From the NCBI RefSeq assembly GCF_014041935.1, contig NZ_CP059491.1, forward strand, positions 1,054,001-1,118,000: a stretch of DNA of 64,000 nucleotides, in the 5' to 3' direction. A program made the translations under genes and the position numbers. Below are positions 17,514 through 29,900 of the stretch, one piece after another. The notes under the pieces were generated by a model that did not search any database, was not told the DNA's origin, and saw nothing but the letters and a program-made list of their open reading frames with translations. Position 1 is the stretch's first letter, and each line of letters begins with the position of its first letter. This DNA is from Gordonia jinghuaiqii (GTDB lineage Bacteria; Actinomycetota; Actinomycetes; Mycobacteriales; Mycobacteriaceae).

Positions 17514-17795
17514 TCACTTGTACCCGAAGGGGAAGATCTTGATGCCTGTGTAGTAGTAGATCGTCTGCCGGGTGATCCAGAGGATTCCGGTGATGATCAC
17601 CAGTGCGACGAACCCGTAGATCGCGTAGGCGAGGAGTCGTCGGACCCGGTGTTGCGCGTCCGTTGCCGAACCGCCGTACCCCGCACCGTCCGGAGTCGAC
17701 TGCAGGCGCATTCCGACGGCGAACAGCGCGGGCAGGCCGGCACCGAGCACCAGCCCGACGATGAGGACCTTGACGATCGCTTCCATGGTCTCCAC
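17514..17795 (-). CDS. Two-helix conserved membrane protein (Rv0544c-like position)
   Basis: A 93-residue protein with two membrane helices, around residues 8-28 (IVKVLIVGLVLGAGLPALF) and 54-75 (YAIYGFVALVIITGILW), joined by a polar loop, with an aromatic end IFPFGYK. It starts 2 nt after the pitA stop on the same strand, so it is translated with the phosphate transporter. The corresponding mycobacterial gene between menE and pitA is Rv0544c. Whether it assists PitA is not known. Confidence 0.75.
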   Translation of the reverse strand: METMEAIVKVLIVGLVLGAGLPALFAVGMRLQSTPDGAGYGGSATDAQHRVRRLLAYAIYGFVALVIITGILWITRQTIYYYTGIKIFPFGYK

Positions 17796-17797
17796 GG

Positions 17798-19045
17798 CTA
17801 CGCGGTCCTCTCCGGGTCGCGCTGCTCGATGATCTCGGCCGGCGTCGTCGGCAGCGGGAGGCCGGGCTCGGCCTCCTCGACCCAGTCGGCGTTGACGTTC
17901 TCGGAGTCGACCTTGTTCTGCTGTGCCCGCCAGTACATGTAGGCCGCCGCGGTGACCAGCAGCCCGAAGATCAGGAGCGCCCCCGTCACGTCACCGAGCA
18001 GATGGGCAAGGAAGTAGCAGATCGCGCCGACCGCGCCGGCGGCCGGCAGGGTGGTCACCCAGGCGACCGCCATCCGGCCCGCGACCGACCAGCGGACCTG
18101 TGCGCCTTTGCGGCCCAGTCCGGAACCCAGGATCGACCCGGTGGCGACCTGGGTGGTCGACAACGCCATGCCTGCGGCGCTCGAGGTGAGGATGATGGCC
18201 GCTGATGACGCCTCGGCGGCCATGCCCTGCGGTGAGGTGATCTCGACGAGCCCCTTGCCCAGGGTGCGGATGATGCGCCAGCCGCCGAGGTAGGTACCGA
18301 TCGCGATCGCCGCGGCGCAGCTGAAGACCACCCAGAAGGGGAGTCCGTGGCTGACGCTCGACGCCTCGAGGTGGCCGGTCGCGATGAGCGCCATGGCGAT
18401 CACGCCCATCGTCTTCTGTGCGTCGCCGGTGCCGTGCGCGAGGGAGACCAGCGAGGCCGTCGCGATCTGTCCGTACCGGAAGCCGCCCTCCTTGTCGGAG
18501 TCGGCGATCTTGCGGGTGATCTTGAAGACCAGCCACGTGCCGCATCCGGCGACGAGACAGGCGATCAGCGGTGCGAGCAGTGCGGGGATCAACACCTTCG
18601 AGGTGATGCCCGACCAGTTGATGCCGCCGACGCCGACGGCCGCGAGACCCGAGCCGATCAGGCCGCCGAACAATGCGTGTGAGGAGCTCGACGGCAGACC
18701 GAACAACCAGGTGAACAGGTTCCACAGGATGCCGCCGATGAGCCCGGCGAAGATGATCAGCAACGCCGTCGTCGCCGACAACCCGCCGACGAGTTCGCCT
18801 GCGTCGGGGCCCGAGGTCTGCTGGATCTCGAGGACGTCTTTGGTGATGGTCGCCGCGACCTCCACCGAGAGGAAGGCGCCGACCAGGTTGAGGATCGCGG
18901 AGAGACCGACGGCGACCTTCGGCTTGAGCGCGCCGGTCGCGATGGAGGTGGCCATGGCGTTGCCGGTGTCGTGGAAACCGTTGGTGAAATCGAAGCCGAG
19001 GGCCGTGATCACCAACAGCACCAGGATCAGCATCTCGCCGCTCAT
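17798..19045 (-). CDS. pitA: Inorganic phosphate transporter, PiT family
   Basis: A low-affinity phosphate permease (415 residues) driven by a cation gradient. The two PiT signatures are visible: DFTNGFHDTGNAMATS near residue 19 and the repeat AHGTGDAQKTMGVIAMAL near residue 200. About ten hydrophobic helices flank a polar central loop (KITRKIADSDKEG). It corresponds to Rv0545c. The start is ATG 19045. The upstream 185 bp separates it from the divergent LLM oxidoreductase gene, and I found no clear Pho-type box there. Confidence 0.95.
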   Translation of the reverse strand: MSGEMLILVLLVITALGFDFTNGFHDTGNAMATSIATGALKPKVAVGLSAILNLVGAFLSVEVAATITKDVLEIQQTSGPDAGELVGGLSATTALLIIFAGLIGGILWNLFTWLFGLPSSSSHALFGGLIGSGLAAVGVGGINWSGITSKVLIPALLAPLIACLVAGCGTWLVFKITRKIADSDKEGGFRYGQIATASLVSLAHGTGDAQKTMGVIAMALIATGHLEASSVSHGLPFWVVFSCAAAIAIGTYLGGWRIIRTLGKGLVEITSPQGMAAEASSAAIILTSSAAGMALSTTQVATGSILGSGLGRKGAQVRWSVAGRMAVAWVTTLPAAGAVGAICYFLAHLLGDVTGALLIFGLLVTAAAYMYWRAQQNKVDSENVNADWVEEAEPGLPLPTTPAEIIEQRDPERTA

Positions 19046-19230
19046 GTCCCCAATTGTGGGTGCTGGACGCTCAAATTCCTAAATACCTGGCGCAGTTACG
19101 GCGAACATCACCCTCCGGTTCCCGGCCTGTCGGCACATCTTCGCAGCGCAAACGAGGTAAGAGCGCACAGCGATCGAACGCTCGGCAGGGCCCTCGGAAA
19201 CTTCGCCGCGCTGTGGAAGAATCCGACGGC

Positions 19231-20295
19231 ATGACATCGATGAAGCTGGGCATGCCGATCAACTACGCGGGCGACTTCCGCGAGACCATCAACAACCTGG
19301 CCGATTTCGAGGCCGCGGGGGTGGAGCGCATCGCCGTACCCGAGGCGTACAGCTTCGACGCGGTGTCCCAGCTCGGTTACATCGCCGCCAAGACCGAGAA
19401 GATGGAACTGCAGACGGCGATCCTGCCGATGTTCTCGCGTACCCCCACCAACCTGGCGATGACCGCAGCCGGACTCGACTACATCAGCGGCGGCCGAGCC
19501 GTGCTGGGTATCGGCGCCTCGGGCCCGCAGGTGATCGAGGGGTTCCACGGCGTCAAATACGACTACCCCGTGGGCCGGGCGCGCGAGCACGCCGAGATCT
19601 GCCGGATGGTCTGGCGTCGCGAGAAGCTCAACTATCAGGGCAAGCACTACACGCTCCCGCTAGACAAGGAGCACGGCGGCTCGGGCCTGGGCAAACCGCT
19701 GAAGATCATCAACCATCCGGTGCGCGACAACATCCCGCTGCTGCTGGCCGCCATCGGGCCCAAGAACATCGAGCTCGCCGCGGAGATGTTCGACGAACTG
19801 CAGCCGATCCTGTTCCATCCGGAGCACATCGACGCCGCGTTCGGCGAGGCGCTCGCCGCGGGCCGGGCCAAGCGCGACCCGTCCCTGGGCGAGTTGGGCA
19901 TCGTTGTCCAGGCCACCGCCCGGATCTCCGACGACGCCGAGCAGATCGACAACGCCAGGCAACTCGTCCGCCATCACGCCGCGCTCTACATCGGTGGCAT
20001 GGGGGCCCGCGGCAAGAACTTCTACAACCAGCTCGCCGTCCGTTACGGATATGTCGAGGAGGCCAAGCTCGTCCAAGACCTCTACCTCGACGGCAAGAAG
20101 GTCGAGGCCGCCGCGGCGATCCCAGAGGACCTGGTGAACGCGATGTCGCTCATCGGCTCCAAGTCGCAGGTCGCCGAGCGGGTCGCGGCCTTCCGTGAGG
20201 CAGGCGTCACCTGCATTCTCGCCTCGCCGACCGCTCCGACGCACGCCGAGCGTGTCGCCGAGGTCGAGCAGCTGCGGGACGTCTTCGGCGGCTGA
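19231..20295 (+). CDS. LLM-class F420-dependent oxidoreductase
   Basis: A 354-residue flavin/F420 oxidoreductase of the luciferase-like monooxygenase superfamily. It begins KLGMPINYAGDFRE, with the strand-helix pattern VERIAVPEAYSFDAVS and the barrel motif GRAVLGIGASGPQVIEGFHG, and later IPLLLAAIGPKNIELAAE. It resembles the Rv3520c group. The reaction is not predictable. The frame is open upstream to 19054, but ATG 19231 gives the conserved start. It is a single-gene unit closed by the strongest terminator in the window. Confidence 0.85.
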   Translation: MTSMKLGMPINYAGDFRETINNLADFEAAGVERIAVPEAYSFDAVSQLGYIAAKTEKMELQTAILPMFSRTPTNLAMTAAGLDYISGGRAVLGIGASGPQVIEGFHGVKYDYPVGRAREHAEICRMVWRREKLNYQGKHYTLPLDKEHGGSGLGKPLKIINHPVRDNIPLLLAAIGPKNIELAAEMFDELQPILFHPEHIDAAFGEALAAGRAKRDPSLGELGIVVQATARISDDAEQIDNARQLVRHHAALYIGGMGARGKNFYNQLAVRYGYVEEAKLVQDLYLDGKKVEAAAAIPEDLVNAMSLIGSKSQVAERVAAFREAGVTCILASPTAPTHAERVAEVEQLRDVFGG

Positions 20296-20335
20296 GACCC
20301 GAGCGATCTTCCGCGGGGTTCACTCCTCGCACTCT

Positions 20336-20369
20336 GCAACGGCGGCCTGGATTCTCAGGCCGCCGTTGC
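20336..20369 (+). terminator. Strong hairpin terminator after LLM oxidoreductase
   Basis: Perfect 14-bp arms GCAACGGCGGCCTG (20336-20349) and CAGGCCGCCGTTGC (20356-20369) with a 6-nt loop, followed by GGTTT. It lies 41 nt after the stop. Confidence 0.88.
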
Positions 20370-20973
20370 GGTTTGCGGAGCCGAGTGCTCGGCATTTCCG
20401 GCTCGGATTCACCAGAGTTCGACACCCATCTGAGAACGTGAATTCAGCCAATTAACCACATGCGATTTCCGCTTTCCCCGGATTGCGCGGAATGCATTTC
20501 TCCATTACACCGCTAATGGTCGTATCGGTGGGCGCGGCCCCAAGTTGTGAGGCGCCAACCCGTCCCATAGGCTCTTGGTATCCGCGCCCGGCACGCAACG
20601 GCATTCGCCCAAAAGTGCTGGTGCAGAGATCAACGGTCGATTGCCGGGGAATGCGAGCAGTCGTGGACCCCACCGAAATCGGCGGTTATCGGCGCTTACC
20701 GGAGATCGGTAGGCAACGGCCACGTGAGCTCGGTGGTGAAGAGGCCGGACTGATCAGTCGAGGTCGACGGCGGTCAATGTGAAAGAGGACGGCGCATGGT
20801 GAGTGGTGAGGCAAGGCGTTGAATTCTTCCACGCCGAAGTTTCGTTCATGCGGCCGATCCATGCCATTTTCTTGTGCGGCGGACCCCATTGCTCGTGAGG
20901 CCGACCCATCCGCCGATGGTGTCGACAGGGTGCGCAATGCCGGACCGGGGGGAACAGACGGTCGGCCTGGCCC
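20370..20973. other. Low-GC noncoding stretch upstream of NRPS gene
   Basis: About 600 bp without a gene I can support. It has A/T-richer runs than its surroundings (for example near 20435-20520 and 20815-20880), and only short, composition-driven frames. It presumably contains the NRPS promoter and a long leader. No convincing -35/-10 pair or regulator site was recognised. Confidence 0.6.
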
Positions 20974-23900
20974 ATGAGGTCGCGGTCCCACGGACCCGGT
21001 GAGCGTTCGGGCGGGACGCCCGTGAACGACTCGCCGGCCTCCGAGATGTCCACACCGGACCCGGCGCGGCGGTTCGCTCTCAGTGCGGCCCAGCGCTCCC
21101 TGTGGTTCACGCAGCAGGCTGCGCCCGATGTGCCCATCAACGTCGCCCAGTATGTCGAGATCGACGGTCCGATCGACGCCGAGCTGTTCCTGCGTGCCAC
21201 GAGCGCCGCGGTCCAGGGTGCGAAGTTCACGCAGTTGCGGTTCGAGGAGACCGAGTCCGGGCTGGTCGGGATTCATGATCCGTCGCTGCACTACTGGCCC
21301 GACATCATCGACCTGCGCGATCGAGCAGACCCCCGCGCGGCAGCCGAGGCCATGATGGAGCAGGACTATTCGCGAGCCCTGGATCCGCGCGTGGATCGCA
21401 CGGCGCGCGGCTGCCTGTTCCGGCTCGCCGAAGAGAAGTACCTGCTCTACATCCGCGGACATCACCTGCTCTCGGATGGCATGGGGGGCAAGGACCGGAC
21501 GGTCGAGGCGCTCGCGACCTATCACTCCGCGGTGACGGGCGAACCGGCCCCGAAGGTCGCGCCCGTCGACCTCGATCTGCCCGCGCGTGCCGACGCCGAA
21601 TACCGCGGTTCCACGCGCTTCGACACCGATCGCGCGTACTGGCGCGAGACCATGTCCGGCGTCGGGATCCCCGCCACGCTCGCACACCGCCAGGGTCGTC
21701 CGGCGGCCGTCGCCCGCCGCGTCGCCGGTGCCGTGCCCGAGGACACCATGGCCCGGCTGCGCCAGGTCGCGCAGGAACGGTCGACGATCCTGCCCAACGT
21801 TCTCGTCGCGGCCTTCGCCGCCTATCTCGGACGCGCCGCCGCCCAGGGCGACGAGGTCATCTTCCAGTTCCCGGTGGCCGCCCGCACCACGGCCGCCCTG
21901 CGGGCCACACCGCTGCCGGTGGCCAACATCGTGCCGCTCCGGACCCGCGTCACGGGTGAGGCCACCGTCATCGACGCGCTGCGCACCACTCAGGCCGCCC
22001 TGATGGGCGCCCTGCGGCATCAGCGGTTCCGCGGCGAGGACATCTGGGCCGACGTCGCCGCCGACGAGGCGAGCGGCGCGACCCCGCGCACCGCCGCGCA
22101 GGAACGTTCCGGACCCATGCTGAACCTCATGCTGTTCGACCGCGAATTCCCCTGCGGGCAAGCAACAGCCACGTTCCACATCCTCACGGTGGGGCCGGCC
22201 GACGACCTCACCATCAACATCTACCCGGTGCCCGGTGACGGCGAGCAGCCGTCGCTGATGATCGGCGTGGAGGCCAATCCCAACCGGTACGACGACGCCG
22301 AGGTCGGCCAGCACCATCGCCAGTTCCTCGCGATGCTGGACACCTTCACCGACGCACTGCTGCGGGCCCCGGAAAGCCGCATCGACGATCTTCCGTTGTA
22401 CGTTCCGCCGGCCGGCGGCGGGGAGCTCACTTCGACGTCACCGAGGCCGGACACCGTGCCGCAGGCACTCGCGGCCGCTGCCGCACGGCACGGGCGCTCG
22501 CTCGCCGTCGAGACCGCCGGTGCGTCGTCGACGCGGCAGATGCTGCCCTTCGATCGGCTCGCCGGGCGAGCGCGCGACCTCGCGGCCCGGCTGCACACGC
22601 TCGGCGCGCGCCCCGGCACTGCGGTCGCGATCGCACTCGCGCCGGGCATCGACCGCCTGGTGGCATGGTGGGCCGTCGCGACCAGCGGAGCCGCGGTCGT
22701 CCTGCTGGATCCGCAGGCGCCGCACGCGGTCACGGACGAGATGGTCGATGCCTCCCGGCCGCTGTTCGTCATCGCCGACGGCGACACGCCGGGCATGGGC
22801 GGGAGTGGAGTCGCCGTCCGTACTCTCGCCGATATTGCCGAGACCGCGCCGTCGACGTCGGCGCCCGGACAGCCGACCGCCGACGACGTCGCGTGCTACG
22901 TCGCCGTACGCGGTGGCCGGGCGTCGCGCGCAGGGGTCGTCGCGGTCCCGCAGCGCGCACTCGCGGCGCTCCTCGACCAGGGTGTGTTCGACTCCGCTGC
23001 AACAGATCTGGGATACGGTCGCCTCGCCTTCGGTGCGTCGGACTCATCCTGGGCGGCACACCTGGAGCTGATCGCCGCAGCGGCCCACGGACTCCGGCTG
23101 GTCGACCGGTCCGCCGACCACGACACGCATGTGATCGTCACTCCCGGAGACCTTCTCGGCATCGCGGGGAGCGGAACGCCCGGCGACGGGGATGCGATCC
23201 GGGCCACCACGGTGCTGGTCGTCGGCGAGGATCTCGCGCCCGCCCCGACTGTGCGCCTGGCATTCGGCCGAGACGTCTTCACGCCCTACTTCCCGCTCGG
23301 CGCGCTCGGTCCGTACACCCTGCCGGGACGCATCTCTCCCGATACGTCGACAGATCGTCCGCTGGCGAGTGGACCGCCGCGGCCGGGCGTCGACATCGCT
23401 GTCCTCGACCACCGGTTGCGGCGGGTGCCCGACGGGGTCGCCGGAGACATCTACGTCGCGGGACAACCTCTGCCCCAGTGCTTCACCGGCGAACCCGGAC
23501 GTACCGCGGCAGGCTTCGTCGCCTGCCCGTGGCGGCCGGGTGAACGGATGATCGCCACTGGCGATCGGGGACACCTCGACCCGGGCACCGGGACCCTCGT
23601 CGTCGATCACCGGGCAGCCGAGGTCGTTCCCGTGAACGGCGCACGAGTCGATCTCGCCGCACTCGAACGCGCCGCCGCGGAGGTCGCGGGCGTCGCGTGG
23701 GCGGTGGTGGTGTCCGGACCGGGGGCCGACGCCGACATCGACGTCGGCGTCGTGCTGGAGGCGACCGCCGATGGAGCCGGGCCGGTGCAGGACGCCCGGC
23801 GGGTGCGGGCCGCGGTGCGGCGCCGGGTCAACGCCGAGGTCCCCGCGGTCGCGCGACCTCGACGCGTCGTCGTCCTGGACGCGGTGCCGACCGACCGGTC

Positions 23901-26900
23901 GGGGAACATCGACCGGGGGACCGTCGCGCGGCTCATCGACGCAACGCCCGACACATATGCGGCACATCGTGACCCGGAGACACCGACCGAGGTGGCGGTC
24001 GCCGGGGCACTGACCGATGTTCTCGGTGTGGCACGCCCGTCCATGAACGACGAACTGGTCCAGCTCGGCGCCACGTCGCTGGGCTTTCTGCAACTCGCCA
24101 CCCATCTCGGTGACTCGCTGGGCGTCGTCGTCAACGTGCGTGATCTCGCGGACGTGACGACGCCGGCCGAACTCGCCGCCGTCATCGACGCCGCGGCCCC
24201 GCGCCGGCTCGGCGGGTCGGGTTCGGTCAGTTACCGGCCGACCCGCGCCCAGCACGAGATCTGGCTGCTCAACCGGGCCGACCGGCGGGCGAGCGTGTAT
24301 CACCTCGCGGTCCGCCTCACCCTCGCGCCGGACGTCTCCGCTCACGCCGCGCGCGCCGCGCTGATCGATGTCGCGGCCAGACACGAAGCCCTGCGGACGG
24401 TGTATCCGGATGTCGACGGCGAGCCCGTGGCAAGCGTCCGCGACGAGGTCGAGGCACGCGCCGCCGCGCCGATCACCAGCGCCACACTGGATTCCACCGG
24501 CACCGAGATCGCGGTGTCGGCGCCGTTCGACCTCACCGTGGATGCGCCGTGGCGCGCGGTCATCGACGCCACCGGCGAACGGACCGAGCTGGTGCTCGTC
24601 GCCCACCACATCGCGATCGACGAGTGGTCGCTGCACATCATGGTCGAGGACTTCGCTCACGCGGTGCGCGCGCGAACGGCGGGCGTCGAGCCGGTGTGGA
24701 CCGATGAGGCACCCGGTTTCAGTGCAGCTCTGCAGGCACGCGGCGTAGCCGAGACCCCTGCGGCCGAAACCTCTGCGGCCGAGATCTTCTGGACCCGCAC
24801 GATGCGGAACGCGCCCGCCGGCCTGTCGCTACCCGAACCGGCCCGCGCCGCACCGGGCGGACTCACCGCCGGGCCGGCGACCTACCGGCACCGCCTCCTC
24901 GGCCGTGATGTCCGCGAGGCCGCCGTCGCGCGCGCGACACACGCCGGGACGACCCTCAACACACTCCTGTGCGTGGCATTGTCGGCGACGCTGGCCGAGT
25001 ACTGCGACACCGACGACATCGTGATGTCGATGCCGGTCTCCGGACGATTCACCACCGAGGAACTGCGCCCCGTCGGCATGTTCGTCGAAACCGTGCCCGT
25101 CCGGACCGTCGGCATTCGGCGCAGTGGCGTCGACGAGGCACTCGCCACGGTCGGGAAGGACCTCGCCGGGGCGATCGCCCACGCCGACGCGGCACCCACC
25201 GGGCTGGCCGACGTCATCTTCGCCTACCACGCCTCCCGCCCCGATCCCGCCGGGTCGGACGTGTTCGACCGGGTGCAGACGATCCCGACCGGCGAGGCGC
25301 GAACGGCGTTGGAGTTCAGCCTGATCGACGACGAGCAGGGCCTGTCGCTCACCCTGACGATCGCCGAGAACCGCGTCGACCCGGTGGCCGCCGAACATCT
25401 GCTGGACCGATTCGTGGAGACCGTCGCCGCGCTCGGCTCGGCGGCACCGCCGGACCGGATCGCGCGCTGCGTGCCGGCAGGCTCGCTGTCACCGCGCGCA
25501 GGCGACGGACAGCGCCGAACCGCGCCGGTCGATCCGGTCGATGCCCTCGTGCGTCGCGCGGCGCTCGCCCCGGATTTCCCGGCCGTCGTCGCGGGTGAGC
25601 AACGGCTTTCCTACGGCGGGCTGGTCGAGCGTGCTCGCGCGATAGCGTCGGAGCTCGGCGAGCTGGGGGTGCGGCCGGGTGACCGCGTGGCGCTGATCAT
25701 GGGTCGCGGTGCCGACACGGTGGTGGCCATGATCGGCACCCTGATGGCCGACGCCGTTTACGTACCGATCGATCCGGACCATCCGCAATCCCGCATCGAT
25801 CTGATTCTCGCCACCACCGCACCGGCCGCACTCATCGAGGACGGACCGACAGTATCGATTGGTGTGGGTATGGGTGTGGCGCAACCGATCCCGGGTGCGG
25901 CTTACGTGATCCACACCTCCGGGTCGACCGGGGTGCCGAAGGCGGTGATGGTGACCCGCCGCAACCTGGCGGCGATGCTGGGAGCCGCCCTGCACGCCAT
26001 CGGCGCGACCGGTGAGGACGTCTGGAGCTGGACGCACTCGTATGCCTTCGACTTCTCGGTCTGGGAGATCCTGGGAGCGTTGGCCGCCGGCGGCACCGTG
26101 GTCGCCGTCGAGCAGACCGCAGTCCGCGACCCACGTCTCCTGGCGTCGGCGCTCGATCGCCACGGTGTCACGGTCCTGTCCCAGACCCCCACGGCCTTCG
26201 CACTTCTCACCGACCCGACGGTGCGCGTACCCGAGCCGCCCGCGTCTCTGCGCGCCGTGGTGTTCGGCGGAGAAGCGCTGGCACCGGCCACCTTGCGTAC
26301 CTGGGCGGCCGAACATCCGGATGTCCGGCTGGTCAACATGTACGGCATCACCGAGACCACCGTGCACCTCACCGCGGTGGACGTCGACGTCGACGACGAA
26401 CGCAGCCATGTCGGTGCACCGCTCGACGGCGCCGACGTGATGGTCCTCGACCGCGAGCTCCGACCGGTGCCGCATGGCGCCGTCGGCGAACTGTATGTCG
26501 TCGGTGACCAGCTGGCGCTCGGCTATCACAATGCGTCGGGGCTGACCGCGACCCGGTTCGTCGCCGACCCCGCGGGCGGCGGCCGCCGGATGTACCGCAC
26601 CGGTGACCGCGTGCGCGAGATCGCGCCGGGGAGCCTGATCTACCTGGGCCGCAACGACGATCAGGTTCAGATCCGCGGGTACCGCATCGAGCTCGGGGAG
26701 ATCGTCGCCGTACTGCGCGGTATCCCCGGTGTCGGCGACGCTCGCGTCCTGGTCGACCAAGGGCGTCGTGCCGGTGACGAACGCCTCCTCGCCTTCGTCA
26801 CCGAGGACGGACTGGCGGACTTCGACGTCCTCGACGGGCTCGACGAGGAATCGATCCTGACCGCATGCGCCGAACGGCTGCCCGCGCACACCGTCCCGGC

Positions 26901-29900
26901 GCGACTGGCCATCGTCGACGGCTGGCCGATGACCTCGACCGGAAAGCTCGACCGGCACAAGCTGATCGGTGTGCTCGCCGAGAACTCCGCCGCCCGGTCT
27001 CGGGCACTGAGTCCGGACGAGCAGGTCGTGGCCACCGCGATGGGGGCGGTCACCGGCAGCGACACCACCGGCATCGGCGCGGACACCAACTTCTTCGCGG
27101 CGGGCGGTACGTCGCTGTCGGCCGCCCGGCTCGCCGCCACCCTCGCCGGAATGGGCCACCGGGTCAGCGTCGCCGACGTCTTCGACGCTCCGACGGTAGC
27201 GGAGCTCGCGGCGCGGATTCACGACGAGTTGCAGCTCCCGGACACGTTGTCCGCGAGCACATCCGCTCACGCGCGGTCCCGCCCGGCCGACCATCGGGAC
27301 GTCTCGGAGCAGATGCCGCTCACCCCGGAACAGATGGACCTGTGGTTGCGGTGGCGCACCGAACCCGACTTCACCGGCTACCTCATGCCGCTGGCGCTAC
27401 CGGTCGAGGCCTCGCCCGCAGACACTCGCCGCGCGCTGGCGCAGATCGTGACCAGGCACGACGCCCTGCGCACCTCCTTCGTTGTGCGCGAACGGGTTCC
27501 GGTGCAGAATCGGTGGAGCGACGCCGACGTGCTCGCCCACCTGGACGCGCAGCTCGGGGCGGACGCACGGCGGCTCTCCGCGGGTGATGTGGCCGACGAA
27601 CTCGGCGCGATGCTCGGTCCGATCGATCTCGCGACGTCGTTGCCCTGGCGCCTGCGACTCCGTGAGGTCGACGGCGTGACATGGCTCCTGGTCGTGGTTC
27701 ATCACATCGCCGTCGACGGCGAGTCCTTCCCGATCCTCGCCGCAGAGCTGGACGCCGCGCTCGGCGGCACACTGCCGGCATCCCACGACGTCGACTACCG
27801 CCACTACTCGGCATGGCGGCAGGCCACGTTGGCGGACAGGCATGAGGAACTGGTCGCGCACTGGAAGTCGGCGTTCGCGCGTCCCGTCGAACCGTTGCGG
27901 CTGCCGGAGGTCAACCTGCAGGCGGCAACGGACGCGCACGCCGGCGGCGACGTCACCGTCCACCGAGCGCACGCCGCCCTCGACGAGACGACGACCACTG
28001 CCCTCGACGATCTCGCCGTCGTGCGGCGCACCACCCCGTTCATCGTCGCGCACACCGCGCTGGCGGCCGTGCTGGCACGTCAGGGCAACACCGACGTGGT
28101 CACCGTGGGCACCGCCCTGTCCGGGCGGATCGATCCGCAGTTGATCCCGGTGCCGGGACTGTTCGCCCGTGCGGTGCCGCTGCACACCCCGGTCGATCTC
28201 GACATCTCGTTCGACGCGCTGATCGCCGCGGTCACCGCGGTGGACCTCGGTGCGTTCGCCCACGCCGACCTGCCGCTCACCGAGATCACCGAGATCGCCG
28301 ACCCTCGCCGCGCGGGAGCGGGAACGCCCCTGTTCGAGGTGTCGTTCGGGGCGGTGCCGGATGAGGTGGTCGCCGCGGGGCTGCTGGGGTCCGAGACTCC
28401 GGTTGCCGGGAGTTCGGCGCCGGGGACCTCGCAGCTGGGGAGCGCGGGAGCGTTCGGCGTACCTCTGTTCGGAGTCGACGTGTCGATGTACCGGCGCGAC
28501 GGCGCATTGCATCTGACGATGGCCTGCACTGATACGGTGGCCACCGCGGACCGACTGGAAGCGCTGTGTGGACTCGTCGTCGAGACGCTGCGCCTCGGAG
28601 TGGCCGACCCCGAACGTCCGGTCGTGTCGCTGCTGGCTCCCGAATCGTCGGTGCACACCGGACAACCGGCTCGCCGGCAGCCGGAGACGCTCGGCACGCT
28701 CCTGTCCGGGCGACCAGTCGGAGCCGGCGCCGCCGAAGCCCACACGGTCGCCGTCGTCGACCGGCGGTACCCGGTCCCCGGGTACGGCCCCGAGATCGGC
28801 CGCGCCGACTTCGACCGCCTCTCGACCTCTCTCGCTCGCGTGCTCGTCGAGCACGGCATCGGCGCCGGTGACGTGGTCGTGGCGTTGCTGCCGCGATCGG
28901 TGTTCGGGGTCCTCGCGACCGCAGCGATCGCCCGCGCGGGCGCCGCCTTCGTCAACATCGACCCCGCCGATCCGCCCGAGCGTCGTCGCATGATCATCGA
29001 CCGCTGCCGCCCCGCGGCGGTGTTCACCCTCGCCGGGGCGTCGGACGTGGAGGTGACCGCGGGTACGCCGGTCTGGGCGGTCGACGAGTTGATTTCGGAG
29101 ACAACGAGTTCGGTGACCGGCGAGCCGTTCGACGACGACCAGCGTGTGCGTCCGGTGTCGCTCGATGACATCGCCTACATCACCTTCACCTCCGGCACGA
29201 CCGGCACGCCCAAGGGTGTCCAGGTCACCCATCGAGGCCTGGCCGACTGGGCGCGCGACACCGTCGACCGGCTGCGGCTCACCCCGGACGACCGCGTGCT
29301 GCACACGTACGCAACGGGATTCGACGCTCACCTGATGGGTGTGGTCCCGCCCCGGATCGTCGGCGCGACCATCGTGTTGTGCCCGCCCGAGGTGATCGCC
29401 GCCGACGAGCTCGCCGACCTCGTCGACGCCGAGGACGTCACGGTCCTGCTCACCACCCCGTCGGTCCTGGCGACCCTGCGGCCGGAGGAGTTGCCGCAGG
29501 TGCGCCATGTGGCCGTCGGCGGCGAACCGCTCGGTACTGCGCTCGTCCGCGAGTGGGCACGTGATCGCGCGTTGAGCAACGAGTACGGCCCGACCGAGGC
29601 GACCGTCGCGGTGAGCAGCGCACGCTATGCCGGGGATTCGTCGAGCCCCGCCGGGCCCGTTCACATCGGCCGAGAACTGGCCGGCGTGACCATGCACGTC
29701 CTCGATTCCGCTCTCCGGCCCGTGCCCGACCACACCGTCGGCGAGTTGTACCTGGCCGGGAACTGCCTTGCCCGTGGATATCTGGACGATCCGGCCACCA
29801 CCGCCGCCGCCTTCGTCGCCGACCCGACCGGTCCGGGACGCCGCATGTACCGCACCGGTGACCTCGTGCACCGGCGCGCGGACGGCACCTACGTCATCCA

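Noticed and set aside
20452..20673. Small minus-strand ORF in the NRPS upstream region
   Set aside because: No ribosome binding site, domain or coding-like composition.
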